Shown here: one piece after another, positions 42,848 to 55,047 of the stretch | Layout: each line of letters opens with the position of its first letter | How positions within the stretch are numbered: position 1 is the first letter of the stretch | NCBI RefSeq assembly: GCF_949628215.1 | Contig: NW_027441314.1 | Coordinates: 62,001-126,000, forward strand | From: Phalacrocorax aristotelis | Taxonomy: Eukaryota; Chordata; Aves; Suliformes; Phalacrocoracidae | DNA: 64,000 nucleotides | Direction: 5' to 3' | Notes under the pieces: generated by a model | What the model was told of the DNA's origin: nothing | The model's input: the letters and a program-made list of their open reading frames with translations, nothing else | Database searches by the model: none | Translations under genes and position numbers: made by a program

Positions 42848-44013
42848 GTGAGGGAGGAAGGATCCCCCTTCATAGTCCGCAGCGGGCCAGGCCACCAACG
42901 TGCACCGCAGGGTCCGTACGCGTAACCCGGAGTTGGGTACGGGCGTGTAGGGCACGAGCGAGCTAGGCTACGTGCCGAGGAAGCCTCATCTCGTAAGAGC
43001 TGTAAGACACCCACGTATCCTCTTTAGGTGGAGGTCGGCCTAGAGTCTGGAGCTGCAGAAGAGGCAGGGAGGAGAGGAGGGGAAAGAAGCATCTGAACGG
43101 CTAAATTGTGCCAGCAGCGCTGAGAGCGAGAGTCGCGGTGAGTCCTGGGCCAGTGGGGCCCCGTTGCCTCTCTTGTGCGTCCTGGGCCCTCCCTGTCTCT
43201 CCCCCGGCCCCGTCTCTTTCCTTACCTGCTGCAAAATTTTTTTTTGTTTGGTTTTTTTTTTTTTTTGCGCCCCCCCGCACCTTCTTTCTCCATCTCGCTC
43301 TGAGTGGCTCCCTGCCTCCCTGTCTTTTCAGTCCTCCCTCTCTCTGTCCTGTAGCCTGTGGCTACTTTTCTCTGCCTCTCTCTGCCTGCACTGGATTCCC
43401 CCTCGGCGCAGGGGCCCGTAGCAGTAGCGCGGGGAAGGAGCGGTGTGTCCAGAAGCCCCTGTGGAAGGAGGCTTTGGTCAGGGTTGATCTGCGGTAATAA
43501 CGGTTGCTGTTTCCTCTTTCCCTCTCCCAGAGGCTGTGCTCAGGATGGGGTTGTCTGTCCTTCCTGTTCGTCTCTTCCTCTCTCTATTCCTTTGCGCTGG
43601 TCCCTCTCCCTATTGTTTATTGTTTTGCTTCTCTGAACCTTTTTTTATTCCCAGCGTTTTCCCGTGACAGGAGCAGCAAAGAAGGGAGCGGAGCATCGGG
43701 GTATCCATGGAGAGAGCATTGGGCGTTCTCCTGTCTTTGTGGGGCTGACCCTGAGGAAGTGTGGTACGTGGGTCGGTAGCATGAATATATATATTTTGTG
43801 GGTGCACAAACCCGTTTCAGAGTGTCAGAGGGTAAGGGTTTTGTTCTGTTCAGTGTAAACATTGTTCTGTTTGGTGAATTTGTCGAAGATGAGAGTTCAG
43901 TGGGGGAGGAAGTCAGCTCTCTGGCTGGTTTGATGGTAAGGTGGGCTGTACGTGTTTGTCGGTCATCTCTCACCTGCCAGATGTTTTGAACTAGTTGTAT
44001 CTGGTTTTTGTAG

Positions 44014-44132
44014 GGAGTCACGAAGGGGTTTGGGGCTCCCCAGTGGCGGGTGCTGTGGCCAAAAGAGAAAGCAGGGTCACAGAGTGCTTCATTTACGGGG
44101 CTGGCCTCGGCCATCTACTGCACAAACTTCTG
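44014..44132 (+). CDS. candidate exon, copy 2 of 560-678
   Basis: Identical splice signals and sequence; here the proposed upstream promoter and exons (B2) are inside the window. Confidence 0.35.
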
Positions 44133-44222
44133 GTATGTAGCAATCGGGACTCGATTTCCTGAAGGAGGAGAGGATGATGGAGCTCGTTATAAGAGCATAA
44201 TCGTTTTGTCTTCTTTTGGCAG

Positions 44223-45259
44223 TACGGGCACCCGAGGACCAGCTTGCTTTTGAGGAACGGCACGAGGATGTTGGTGTCGACGCTCAGCAGAGGAAGGAAG
44301 CTTCTTTTGGAGGCCAAGAAGATGAAGTAGACTGCTTATTTGTTGTGTTTGATTTTCATTGCGGGGATGGGGAGGGGTGGAACATGCAAAACGCGGTCCT
44401 GGGCAGGGGAGGTTTCTGATGTGGGAGGCCGTGAGAGAGATCATGGACGCTGCTGGACAGGCATTAGAACCCGTTGCTCAGGTTGGACGGACCCAGCAGA
44501 ACCACCGCACCATCTTAAGTAATGCCTGCTCACGTACTGAGATTTTAGTAGTTGCCCCCGCATCAGCTTTGGCTTTTCCTCGTCGAGCTTGTGTTTTGGC
44601 AAGAAGCGTCTTTCGTTAAGCGTTTGGGTCTAAGGGGTGTCCGTGAGGCTACGTGGTGCCCATCCCCATGAGATTTTGTGACCATCAAGTGATATTCAGC
44701 ATCCATCTTATGCCCGTCTCCTGTAACTACTCTGCAGTTTTCGCTTAAGGCTTGATAGCGCAGCGTTAGCTGAGGGCGGCATTTACCCCGCTGGCCCCTC
44801 CACGCCGACGGCGTTTCCCCTGCCGGCCGCTGTCCGTTCCCTGTAACTGTGACTCTTGTCCCGGCAGAACCTTTGCCAAAGCCACCTTTGTGCTCCGCAG
44901 CAGTCTGTTTTCTGTCTCGAGTATGTTTCTTTTCGGTATCCGATACCCCAGAGCTGTGTACCGTTGGCTCAGGTCTCTTCTTGAGCTTCTGCGAGAAGAG
45001 AGAGCCTTCATCTGTTTTAATCCATGTGTCTCCTGGGGTGTTTTTTTGTTGTCCTTTACAATTTAGTTTTGCCCCAGCTACTGAGGTGTTAATTTAGCTG
45101 CTTCATACGGTTCCCGATACGCTTGTGTATTTCCACGTTTCTTTTCGTGTTTTTTGTCCTTTGAGACTGATCTAGTTCTGTTAAGGGACTGAGCGAGAGA
45201 GAGCGTTGAGGTGACTCCGAATGGTTGATGGCTTTACAATAAATGATTTACTTTATAAC
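44223..45259 (+). CDS. candidate terminal exon, copy 2 of 769-1805
   Basis: Stop TAG at 44328-44330, AATAAA at 45238-45243. The 3' end is an estimate. Confidence 0.35.
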
Positions 45260-46321
45260 CAGAGATATTTTTTGAGAAGGGGTTCTTAAAAGATTTCGTT
45301 CTGCTTTGCCATTCCGCTGGGGTAGATGAGCCCCAGCCTTTTTTCGGGAGGCTCATTCTGCTCCTGGGCTTCTCTGGTACTGTTCCTTGAGTTGGTTGCA
45401 GGTTTTGAGCTGTCTAAGCTCTTTGGGTAGGTGTGTTTTGACATTCAGAGATGGGGAGGTTTCTGGTTGAGGTAAGAGATTAAGGAGCAGTCAAAGTTGA
45501 GCAGCAGATATATATTAGGAAGTACACTTGTACGAGCTTTTGTTTTCCCTTGGGTCAGTAAGTTTGTGTTGGGTGTTCAGGGGTAGCAAGATGGTCTAAT
45601 AGTGTGTTTTGGATTATTTGGTTTTGTGGGGGTGTTATGGTTTTGTCTGGGTTTTTTTGTTTGTGGTTTGTTGTTCTTTTGTGTGTGTGGTAGGTTTTTT
45701 GTTTGTTTTGTCTTGTTTTCCAGGAATTTTGACTTGACTGAAGGTAGAACCTTATATTTTTTCCACCAGTTTTGCCTGTGTTGTGCAAGTTGTTGACGTT
45801 ATCTCTCAATAGGACTGATGGTGAGATGCTGCGGTAGGGGTTAGGGTGAGTGTGTTGTACACATCTGTATATGGAGCTCTAGCCTTCCTTCAGAAAGCAG
45901 CAGGGACGTAACGCATAGTGTGTGTCGGTGTACGGGACTGCTCGTCGCCTTTCCCGATCGCCTGCAGAGTACCACGTTGTCCCGAGAACCTTTGCAGCTT
46001 GCGGCAGGTCCCTTGTAGATTATAAGCATCAGGGCTTCTGTTATTTTGTGGGCCTGTAGAGAGCACGGAGTCTGCGGGAAGCCGGAAGGTGGGAGGTGCT
46101 CGCAGAACGCGGGGCAGAGGTGGGAAGGGCGGCTCCCGAGGAGCGGCTGACAGAGGGGCTTTAGGGGTGCAAATACAGGGCAGGAGCTGTCGGGAAGGAG
46201 TGAGGTTCCTTCCCTGACAGTTCAGGAGGAGAGGAGGGGTTTTTGAAGTCTTGGTACCGGGGAATGGTTGGGAAAGGGGTGTTTAAGTGTTAGCTAATGG
46301 TCGTGTTCTGTGTGCAAGCAG

Positions 46322-46936
46322 CCTCCGGTAGCCCAGTCTCCTTCCCCGTATGTGTCAGCATGGCCACTCGAGCGTGCTGTCTGCCGAGAGGTTCTCCACG
46401 CGGCTGTTCATGGAGTCGCTCAGGAGTGAGTTACCTACAAAAGGAGAGTGTGTCGCTACACCAGCCACGCCTGTTTGCTTCCCATACTGCTTTTGGTGTT
46501 TGGCCTATCGGTGTCCGCCTGTGCTTGAGTCATCTGACACGAACTGTGATTTTTGTGTGTTGCGTGGTTTGACTTTTTCTTGCAGTTTAAGTAACAGGTC
46601 GAGGGTTAAGCAGGACAGTCGAGCGAGGCGTGACGGCAAAGGCGAGCAGATGGCGTCGTGTGCTGTGACGGGGCGGGCTGTGAGGTCACTCGTCTGGGAT
46701 TTCTGCCTTTGGGGTCTCTGTGTTGCCGAACAAGTCGGTCAAAAGGATTTGTTAGTTTGTTTTGCGTGGTGAGCTCTTGCTTTTGGAAAGCAGTGTCCAA
46801 CATCTGTGTGCCTCTCCGTATTTCCCCAGAAGTGGGCCCGGCATTGAAGGTGACGGTTCCCCAGCCATCGGGGACGGACCGAGAATGCGAGCAGGCACCT
46901 GACGTGGCCACTGACCCGGGAGGCACGGATTGGGAG
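46322..46936 (+). CDS. candidate exons, copy 2 of 2868-2971 and 3376-3482
   Basis: Exons 46322-46425 (ATG at 46350) and 46830-46936 with the same boundaries and frame as copy 1; the span includes the intron. Confidence 0.3.
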
Positions 46937-48013
46937 GTGAGCGGAGCCGTGTTGGCACGGTAGGGGAAAGGATGAGTCTGGAATGTGGCTGTTGGTGCAG
47001 ATGCGCGGTAGGGAGCCGGACACGGAAGGGAGGGGGCGAACAGAGCATCGTGAGAAGGTAGGTCAGCACGTGACAACGGAGGGGTCGTGCAGTGTGAGCA
47101 CCTATGTGACTAGTTAATGAAGGGACTCACAAAACTATATGCAAAGCGGGATGTCTGCCCCGAGCTCGTTGGGCAAGGTGAGCGATGAACAGGGAGCCGT
47201 AGCAGCTGTTATTTTTGAGGTGTGGAATTGTTTGTGAGCGGGCGGCCGCTTCCAGGCGCAGGGGTCGCCTTGTCTCTCTGGTTCTCTAGGCACCGTAGGT
47301 GGCGGCGGCCACGACATCCAGCCTCATTAGAGCGTGGGGGAGCGGAAGTTCACGGCGCTTCCGAGGAGGCTGTTGTTGCGGAAGTGGCCGGCGTTGAGTG
47401 GTGCGATGCTGAGTGATGGCACCGCACGTTTGGAGATGAAGAGTATCCGTGTGACCGCAGCCCCATCCTACGTAGCCTGTGTGGCCTTTTTAAAGGATGG
47501 CTTTTGAGCCCCCAGATTTGGAAGGGAAGCTGAGGGGCCGATGCGGTCTTTGTGCGGGTGGCTGGTCGGTTGGGGGAAGCGCAGGTGGGGCAGGCAGGGG
47601 TTGTAAAATCAGCGGAGGGTACCGTTCAGAGACCGGACACGTTTGGGCCGAGAGAGGTTGTGGTGTCCTTTCTGCAAAACAGAAGCATCTGCCAGGCAGG
47701 GGAGTTCCTGCCTGTGCTTGTGCTGTTGTGTGGATTTTGTAGTCTGTCTTTGTTCCTTACTGTACTCGGGTCTCGATGTGTCTGTTGTTCTCCGTGCTGA
47801 GCAGGCACCTAGGTAGCAATATTGAGGGTTTTGCAAGCCCTGGCTCATCGGCATAATGGTAACCGAGAGCTTCCTTTCTCGCATTTTAAGTCTACTGCAT
47901 AGATTTGTCTTGTGTCTGAAATATTAGACCTTTATAGAAGGTCATCTTTTTGCAGCGGTGATTAAGGCGGCCTCGATACTGCTGCTGAGGAGCAGTCTGA
48001 ATACGCAGAGCCC

Positions 48014-50174
48014 TTTTCTGGGACTTGTTCCCTGCACCTGAACGTTCTGAGGTCTTTAAGAGTGGCTTGTCGCTCGTACGTCGTCCTAGTTGTGGGTATA
48101 TGGTTTTATTGCAGGTGATGATGGTACGTGACTTCTCTGCGGATGCTATAGCTTCTTCCTCGCTGCCGTATAGATCTTCTCGCCCGGTGGCATCTCTGGG
48201 CCGGAAGTCCGTCGTCTCGGTGAGAGTTTTCTTAGGTGCCTCGATCGCGTCGCTTGTAGTATTTGTGAGCGGTGTCGGTCCGTGCATGTCGATGCCTGTG
48301 TCAGAGCTGCTCCGCCTGGGGGTGTAGCAATGGTAGAGCGGAGGAAAGAATAGCAATAAGAGTATATGGTTAATGTTAATATGCATAGACTGTTTTGGCA
48401 ACGCCCGTACAACCCTCGTCGGAGCGAGTGGCCGTTGGCAGCGGGCGAGGATGGTAATTTCCGGGGTGTTTTGTGGGTGCCGAGGGGATGACCGTAGCTG
48501 CCTGGGAGAGGCAGCTAGAGTGCTAGCTGAGCAGAGGGCACCTCTCAGCTGTTCAAGCTTGTACGTGCGTGGGGCTTAACATTTGATTGAAGGTATTTCC
48601 TTTAATGGCATGCAGTAGTTGGGCTCTAGATGGTATTCCTACGTGGAAGCAAGACCTGTGGAATGGTTAAGCTGTTGCTGTGCGTCCAGGTGACTTGTTC
48701 TATCATGCTGTTCTTGCAGAGGATGAAGATGGAGCTGTGCAGGGTGATGGAGCAGAGCTGAGTAGAGCACACTAAGGCAGCGGGTCCGTGTGCGGGATTA
48801 AAGGGAGGATGCGACCGAAGGCTATTTGAGGAGCATTTCAGGCGAGCTGGGTCGCAGTGAGGGGGCGCATGGGGCTGGTGACTTTGTTCTCTTTGCTCTC
48901 AGGAGCACAGCGCTATCCCTAGGGGCTGGCAAGGTTCTAATTGTGGGGCCGGCGCCCATCGGGTGCTTCTTTTTGCGTTACAGTTTAAAGCGTGGATCGC
49001 TCTGATGTTTGAGGAGTTTCTGGGCAGTTGTCGTCTGCGGCGTCGTTCCCAGATGCGTGAACAGCTCTGCTCTGTCGCTGTCTGTTTTCAGGGAGCGTGA
49101 TTTCTTCCCTGCATCCTTACGTTCTTAGGTCTTGTAGCTGGGCTTCTTGTGCCTCCTCCCTCTCAGTTTTGAGAGGAACTTCTTGTCACGGGCCCTGACG
49201 CTCTTCTAATCATTTTGGATCTCGTTAGGGCCTCCTTGCATCCCTGTCAGGGTTCTGCAGGTCTTGTTGCTGGACGAGCTCTTCCGTCCAGTTGTCTCTG
49301 TGTTTGCCGAGAGCGTTCTCTCGTCTTGGAGGCGCGCAGTTTGTAGTGTTTCTCATAGCGTTGGTGTGTGCGTTTTGTGAGTTTGGCTCGGAGCCGCCTT
49401 GCTGGCCGTGTAGAGTCGGGTAGGTGGCACAGCGATGAGAGCTTAGGGTTCATCTGTTGCTGTGCTAAGGCTGTTGGGGGAAAGGTGGTACCGTCATCTC
49501 GGATGGAGTGGCCCTCCTCAGCAGGCAAGGACCGTAATCACCGTGACGTTTTGTGGGCTCGGAGGCCGTGACCGTGGCTATCTGGGAGAGGCAGCTAGAG
49601 TTCAGCTGAGCAGATTACCTCTGCAGGGTGTTCAAGCTTGTACGTGCGTAGGGCTTCATGTTTGATGTCATATGTTTGTTTTTAATGGCAGGTTATAGTC
49701 GGTGTTCAGGAACAGTTAAGGTACTGCTGTGCAACCAGGCGACTTGTTTCGTATTGGTTTTGGAGATGCCGAGGGACGAGTCGTGCAGGGCGACGGAGGG
49801 GAACTGAGGGGACCGATGTAAGCGGGTGAGTCGGTGCGTGGTGTATATAGAGGGAAGATGTGACCGATGCCTCTATGACTCCATTGCTCCTTGCGTTTGT
49901 CTTTTGTTTTGGTTTTGAAGTAGCGTAGCAATGAGCAAAGGAGGCAAGTCGAGCAAGGCGAGTGGTGATTGGTGGGCTGAAGTAGCAGCTCTTTTCTGAG
50001 GTGTTGTGTTGCTGGTGAAGTTATAAGCAACGCGTGTCGTTTGGGTGTTACGGACGGCGGGCGAGGTGCCGTGTTCAGCTGCAAGTGACGTAGGCCGGGT
50101 GGGAGGCTGTCGAGGGAAAGGGGTGCGAGACGGGGATCGGTGCGGGCAGGCTGTGGCATCGGGCAGCATCTCAG
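48014..50174 (+). repeat. M1 and M2 modules, copy 2
   Basis: Same 1.08-kb diverged tandem pair as at 4560-6720. Confidence 0.6.
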
Positions 50175-52133
50175 GAGGTGCCTTTTCGCTTGGCTTTTTG
50201 CAGGTGCCGCTGGCAGGCTCGGAGTGCTGCTGCCGCACGCCTATGAGAGGTCTGAGAAGGTGGGGCAGCGGCCAGCATCTAAGACCAGAGAATGCTGTGG
50301 TCCGTCGTCGAGCTCTTCCGTTTTGTAGGTAACACGTGGGCCGTCTTTGGAACGGCGTATGAGCATTAGAAGTGAGCTGGGTAGTAATGAGGAAGTCACG
50401 GGGCGGTGATTTCTCACGAGCGTAACGGTAGTTTACTGTGTGTTGATACGTTTGGTGCCACAAGCGATGACGGAAGCGGGGTGTGATGCTGGAATCTGTG
50501 CAGAGCAGGTGAGCCGATGGGCATGTTCGTTTTGATGAGGGGGGTGCTCTGGAAGAGATCTGTGTTGACCTGTGTGATACTTATTGCTGGCTCTGGGTTT
50601 TTTCCTTTTTTACATGATGAAGAGGCACCTGGCCACTGCAAGAATATCCTGGTTAGCTGGTGTGTTTCTTGTTGTGAAAGGATGCATAATCTGACCCATC
50701 TGAAAGCCCCACAGTGTGACTTTTGTTAGGAAGAGATTTTGAAAAATTGAGATATTTCTTATTCAGTGAGGTTGCATTCTATGAACTTGCCATCAGAGTG
50801 CATCTTAGAGACAGTGTCTTTGTCAGCAGAACTCATCAGCACAAGACTTGCAAAGTATTGCTTTTTTTTAAAGACAAAAAAATCCACGGTCCTTGCGGAG
50901 ATCCAAGCACAGCACATACTCCAAAGGTTGATGGCATTGGTAGTGCTTGGGTTCTCAGTTGTAACAGTCGAGATACCATAAAATGCGGTTCGCCTGCATG
51001 CTTCGGTACAGCCGAACGCATTAGCAGGTCTGCCGGTCCTTCTTGGTAGCCCCGTGTATTGCAACACTGGGGATTTGATTTGTGTGGTTTTTTGTTGTGG
51101 TATTATTTTTTTCCCCCCCCAAAAAAGTAAAACTGTATCGGGGATCTCTTCACTCACCGATTCTTCTGTCATAAATGAAAGTTTAAAAAAAAGCTAACAT
51201 CGTCTGATTTACGACGTGACTTGCGCTCTTTCAGCTGTAACTGCCAAGCAGATGTAGGGTACGATTTGTTAGGTGTACTTAAGCAGGTAGGTATTTGTTG
51301 TAAATATTTAATGAGGGGCGACTGAATGTTGTGGGGGGGTGTTTCCTGCCGGTATTTTGAGGGAGCGCTCTTAAGTACTTTATTTCAGTCTCGCTTTCGA
51401 CGCGCGTTTCCCTGGCAGTTCAGCAGCATCTCTTGGGCGGGGCAGCCGGGCGGACGTCCCTCCCGACTCCGTAACACGCCAAAACCCCCCAGTCACGTTG
51501 CTGCTGTGTATTTTGGAGATAGATAATCTTATGGCGGGCGTGAACGGCTGTGCGAGTTGAATGAACGCAGAAGGAAAATGGAAAGCTTTTAGAGCCTAGA
51601 CGCTCATATTGGATGTGCGTAAACACGCGCCCGCCTTCTCAGCACAAAGTGAATTACTGAGGTTTATTCTTAATTTTTTACGTTACTCTTTCAAGTTTGA
51701 CACGCTTCACTTCAGGCTTCGTGGAGCCAGGCAGCAAGACGTGCGGCGGCAGGGCGAGGGCTGTAGCTGCTGCGGTGGGTCTGTAAGCGGAGGTTCCGGT
51801 TCCGGTACAACTTTGCCCCGCAGCCTCACGGGGTTATCTCCCCGCAGCGGTGCCGTAAGGAAGGGATGAGACGTTTTCCAGCACCAGCCAGAGCGTTCAG
51901 TGTTACGCGAAGGATCTGTTCAAAATGGTATCGGTTAGTCTTAATACCGTTTTCAAGCGTTCCAATCACTCTAGCTTTTAAAGGATGTGTTGTGTTTTGA
52001 CGTGACCCGTTTGCCTGGAATCTTGCTGCGGCTCAATTTCCTTCCTACCCCTTATGCTGACTGAGCTCCTCCATTTTCTTCTGTGCTATTTTATTAACGT
52101 GCTGAAATATAGTTTGGGATTTCTGTTTTTCAG

Positions 52134-52633
52134 ATGTCGTCTAAGTGTCTCGTGATGCTCAAGAGATGCCTGCCGGTTGTTAAGCGTGGTGAAGGTAAGG
52201 GGCCATCCCTCGGCCTGGAGGCTCCTGGCTCTGTCTCCAGCGGGTGCCCCGCAGGTGCGGCCGCGAGGGCTGCCCGGTGGGGAGAGTCGGGGCCCCCAGG
52301 GACCGGGGCTGTTTGTCACCCCGGGGAGCCCGTCCCAGTGCGGGAACATGTCCGAGCGGAGCCCGAGAGAGACGTGACACCGTCCTCTGGCACGCTCCTG
52401 CTCTGCCGTGGGGCAGCCGCCAGCCTGCGGACAGGGGCTGGGGGGGCTGCAGCTGTTTGGGGGGCTGCCCCACCTTTTAGATTTTAGCAGAGCTCCCCCT
52501 TTTCTGGGGGGTGTGGGAGGGGTGTGCGTGTACCTTTGTAAATGGCACTATTAAAGTAATGAGCTGCAGGTTGGAGCAGGTTCCCTTGTTTAGTGCCCTT
52601 CTTGGGGGTGAATAAAATTGGGGGAGTCCTGGG
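52134..52633 (+). CDS. candidate terminal exon, copy 2 of 8680-9180
   Basis: Same acceptor and start; one G fewer near 52458 extends the frame to a different C-terminus (stop at 52485-52487), and there is a C-to-T change near 52177. Confidence 0.28.
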
Positions 52634-52782
52634 GGGGGTGTGATGATGTCATGTGGGGTGCCCCGGTGTCACTGGGGGAGCTGATAATGCGTCAGAGGAA
52701 CAGGTGAGTGGGGGCGTCATGTAGGGGTTCCCCCCCAAAAAGGGGGGTTACAGCCCCAAAATGCCTGAAAATTCAGGGGGGC

Positions 52783-53473
52783 TATTACAAAAACCTCTTA
52801 TATATATTGACATGTGTAATATTAATTTATAGATGCATAAAGGGATTTTGAGATAAGAACTTATCTCTCCTATATTATATAACGGATTTCGGGATACAAA
52901 AATTCTGCATCGAGATGCAGGGTTTTAAAACACAAAAGTAACTCGACCGTCTATATATCTAGATCAAAAAATAAAGGAGTTTAAAGTGAAAAGGATAGAT
53001 GAAGGAATTCAAAGCAGAAGAAAGTCTGACTAGAGCGAGCATCTACGCTTAGTGTGTGTTACATAGTCTAAGTAGATGTGTAATCTAAATAGAGGTTATA
53101 TAGAGTGAAATAAGCCGAGGTATAACTGTAAGTAGATGTCTAAATAGAGAAGTCGAAAAAGATTGAAGTGTCAAAGGGTAAGTAAGCAGATAGCTAGCCT
53201 AAATAGCTGTTTTATGTACGTGTTAATATGGAAGTCTAAACAGGTATGTGTAAAGAGATATTCTGTGTAAGTGTAAATAGCCTAAATAGGTGTAAGTGTA
53301 AATATAATAGCTAAGTCTAAACAGATGTTGTATGTAAATGTAAAACAGATAGTATATATAAAATATAGATGTACTCCGTAAGGATGTGTAAGTAGACACA
53401 CAAGTGCAAATGTCTATGCTATGTAAGGTTTTAAAATGCAAAGAAACCACGTTGATAGAGATGTTTATAGAGA
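52783..53473 (+). repeat. AT-rich degenerate repeat, copy 2
   Basis: As at 9330-10020. Confidence 0.65.
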
Positions 53474-54119
53474 AGATTTAAAAATTAGACACACAGCCCA
53501 CCCCCCAATCAACTGAAGGCACAAAAGCGCTTTCAAATGCTGCCCCTTCCCCGTTCTCCTTCTCCCATCCCGATTTGGGGCCGATTCCCCCAAATGGGGA
53601 CTTTCCCCTCTGGGGCTGCGTAGGCAGCCTGGGAGCTGCTGCCAGGGCAGACACACACTCCAAAGCCCCTGAGTCTGGGTCTGCAATGGGGGGTGAAAAA
53701 CCCCAAACAGGTTTGGGGGAAAGAAAACAATTCGGGGCTCTTGGGAAAGCCCACTCCTGCTGGGTTTGTGCAGTTGGAAAGGAGGGGGGTAAAAAAAGCG
53801 GGGGTGGGGGGGCGGAACCCTGCTAACCATTCTCATGCACAAAAGCAAAAAATCGCCAATTTCAATGTTGTGGAAAGGGTGAAAAAAACCCGGAAGTGAA
53901 CCGTTTGGAAAAGCAATCCCAACTTTTACCTTATGGAAAAGCAAAAAAAAAAAAAACCCCAAACGGACAAAACCAAAGTAACCCGAACAACAACAAAAAA
54001 AGCCAAACCATCCAACCGGAAATCACCAAAACTAAATAAACCCACCGAAAACCCTAAACTGGGGAAAATTTGGGGTGAAACACCGGCAGTTTGAGGGGCA
54101 TTGCTGGGGCTTATCTGGA

Positions 54120-54933
54120 ATGGATTCGCCGGAGCGGGTCAGTTATCTGGAGCGGATCATCTGCTGCAGGTTAGCCCAGGTGAGTTGCCCGTTGTGGATT
54201 ATCCTGGGGGGGACCCCCTGGTGTCAGTCATCCCCATGCATGTTCCCCGTGGCGTGTCTGCCCAGACATGCCCCTGTCCAGCGGTGTCCGCCTCCTCCCC
54301 CGCCCTCCCTCTGCGTGTGTCTGTGCCCTCCCAAACGCTTTCCCCTGACATGGCCCCCCCGCATGACTCTTTTTTCCCCGGTGACGTCCTCCCTCTCCCT
54401 GGCCTCCTGTTCTGTGCTCGCTGAAGCCTTATGCTTACGCAGGATGAGCAGAGCAGGGTGCTGGCAGTGCAGAGGCGAGGCGCTGCCAAGCCAACGAAGC
54501 CCAAGGCTCAGCAGCGCACAAGTCCTTTGCAGGTCAGCCACTGGCACCTGGTCTGCCTGGCTGCCCCGTGCCCTGACGCACAGCTGCCCCCCTCACCCCA
54601 GGCAGCCTGCCTTCGGAAGGGCAGCTGTGTTCCCCTGATTGATTTTCTTCTTTAACCCTCTAGGACCTGTTGACTTGCTGCTCTCCCTGTCACAGCCCTG
54701 ATGCCGCAGGCCTACAGCAACTGATGGGGCTCACTCCGGGGGGGTGGGGGGTGGGAAAGGGGACCTTTCTCCCCAGGTCGTTTGTGCTGCTTCTCCTCCC
54801 TAGGGCGTGGGGTGGGGGTGAGTGGGGCAGGAGGGAGGACGGTAACGGCCACCTGATTTTTAAAGCAGTCGAGACGGAAGGACTAAAATGCTCGAGGCAC
54901 TTCGGTGGTGGGCGGTGCGGAGGCAACGACTGA
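54120..54933 (+). CDS. candidate three-exon gene, intact frame (copy 2)
   Basis: Exons 54120-54179 (20 codons from ATG), 54443-54532 (30 codons) and 54664-54933 (89 codons plus stop), all in phase 0, would encode about 139 residues; the span includes two introns of 263 and 131 bp. The middle exon reads DEQSRVLAVQRRG and then a K/P/Q-rich segment. Copy 1 has the same exons with a 5-bp insertion that breaks the frame. The start is charged and helix-compatible; the end is Gly/Arg-rich and may be untranslated in reality. The NRF1-type array starts about 120 bp after the last exon. Family unknown. Confidence 0.38.
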
Positions 54934-55047
54934 CACTGCTGGGGCTGCGGGAGTGGGGAAGGTGCAGAGAAACATGAGCTCTGCGCACGCAGTAACAGTT
55001 CCGTTATCCCGGCGAACGTGACCCAGAGCCGGCGCGGGTCTTGCCCC

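Larger units (their letters stand above)
38779..43388 (+). repeat. B unit, copy B2, running into the next amplicon copy
   Basis: Repeats 28643-33212 but breaks off in the second pyrimidine-rich part: after ctctgcctg (43388) the sequence jumps to the cactggattccccctcgg point that lies at 32178 and 42436 in the B units, then continues as the start of amplicon copy 2. The ERV insertion point is therefore absent in this third position. Confidence 0.9.
1..43454. repeat. 43.45-kb tandem amplicon, complete copy 1
   Basis: Base 1 aligns with base 43455 and the match continues to the end of the window, so this interval is one full period of a tandem segmental duplication. The shift is +43454 to about 9.0 kb, +43453 to about 11.0 kb, +43448 to the array at 11.6-13.8 kb, and +42995 after it. 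The flanking unique DNA is nearly identical between copies, with single-base changes such as those near 486, 8716, 14634, 16838, 17786 and 18474. Features listed below for copy 1 can be transferred to copy 2 with these shifts. Such identity implies very recent duplication, ongoing gene conversion, or an assembly duplication; the indels argue against a simple copied contig. Confidence 0.95.
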
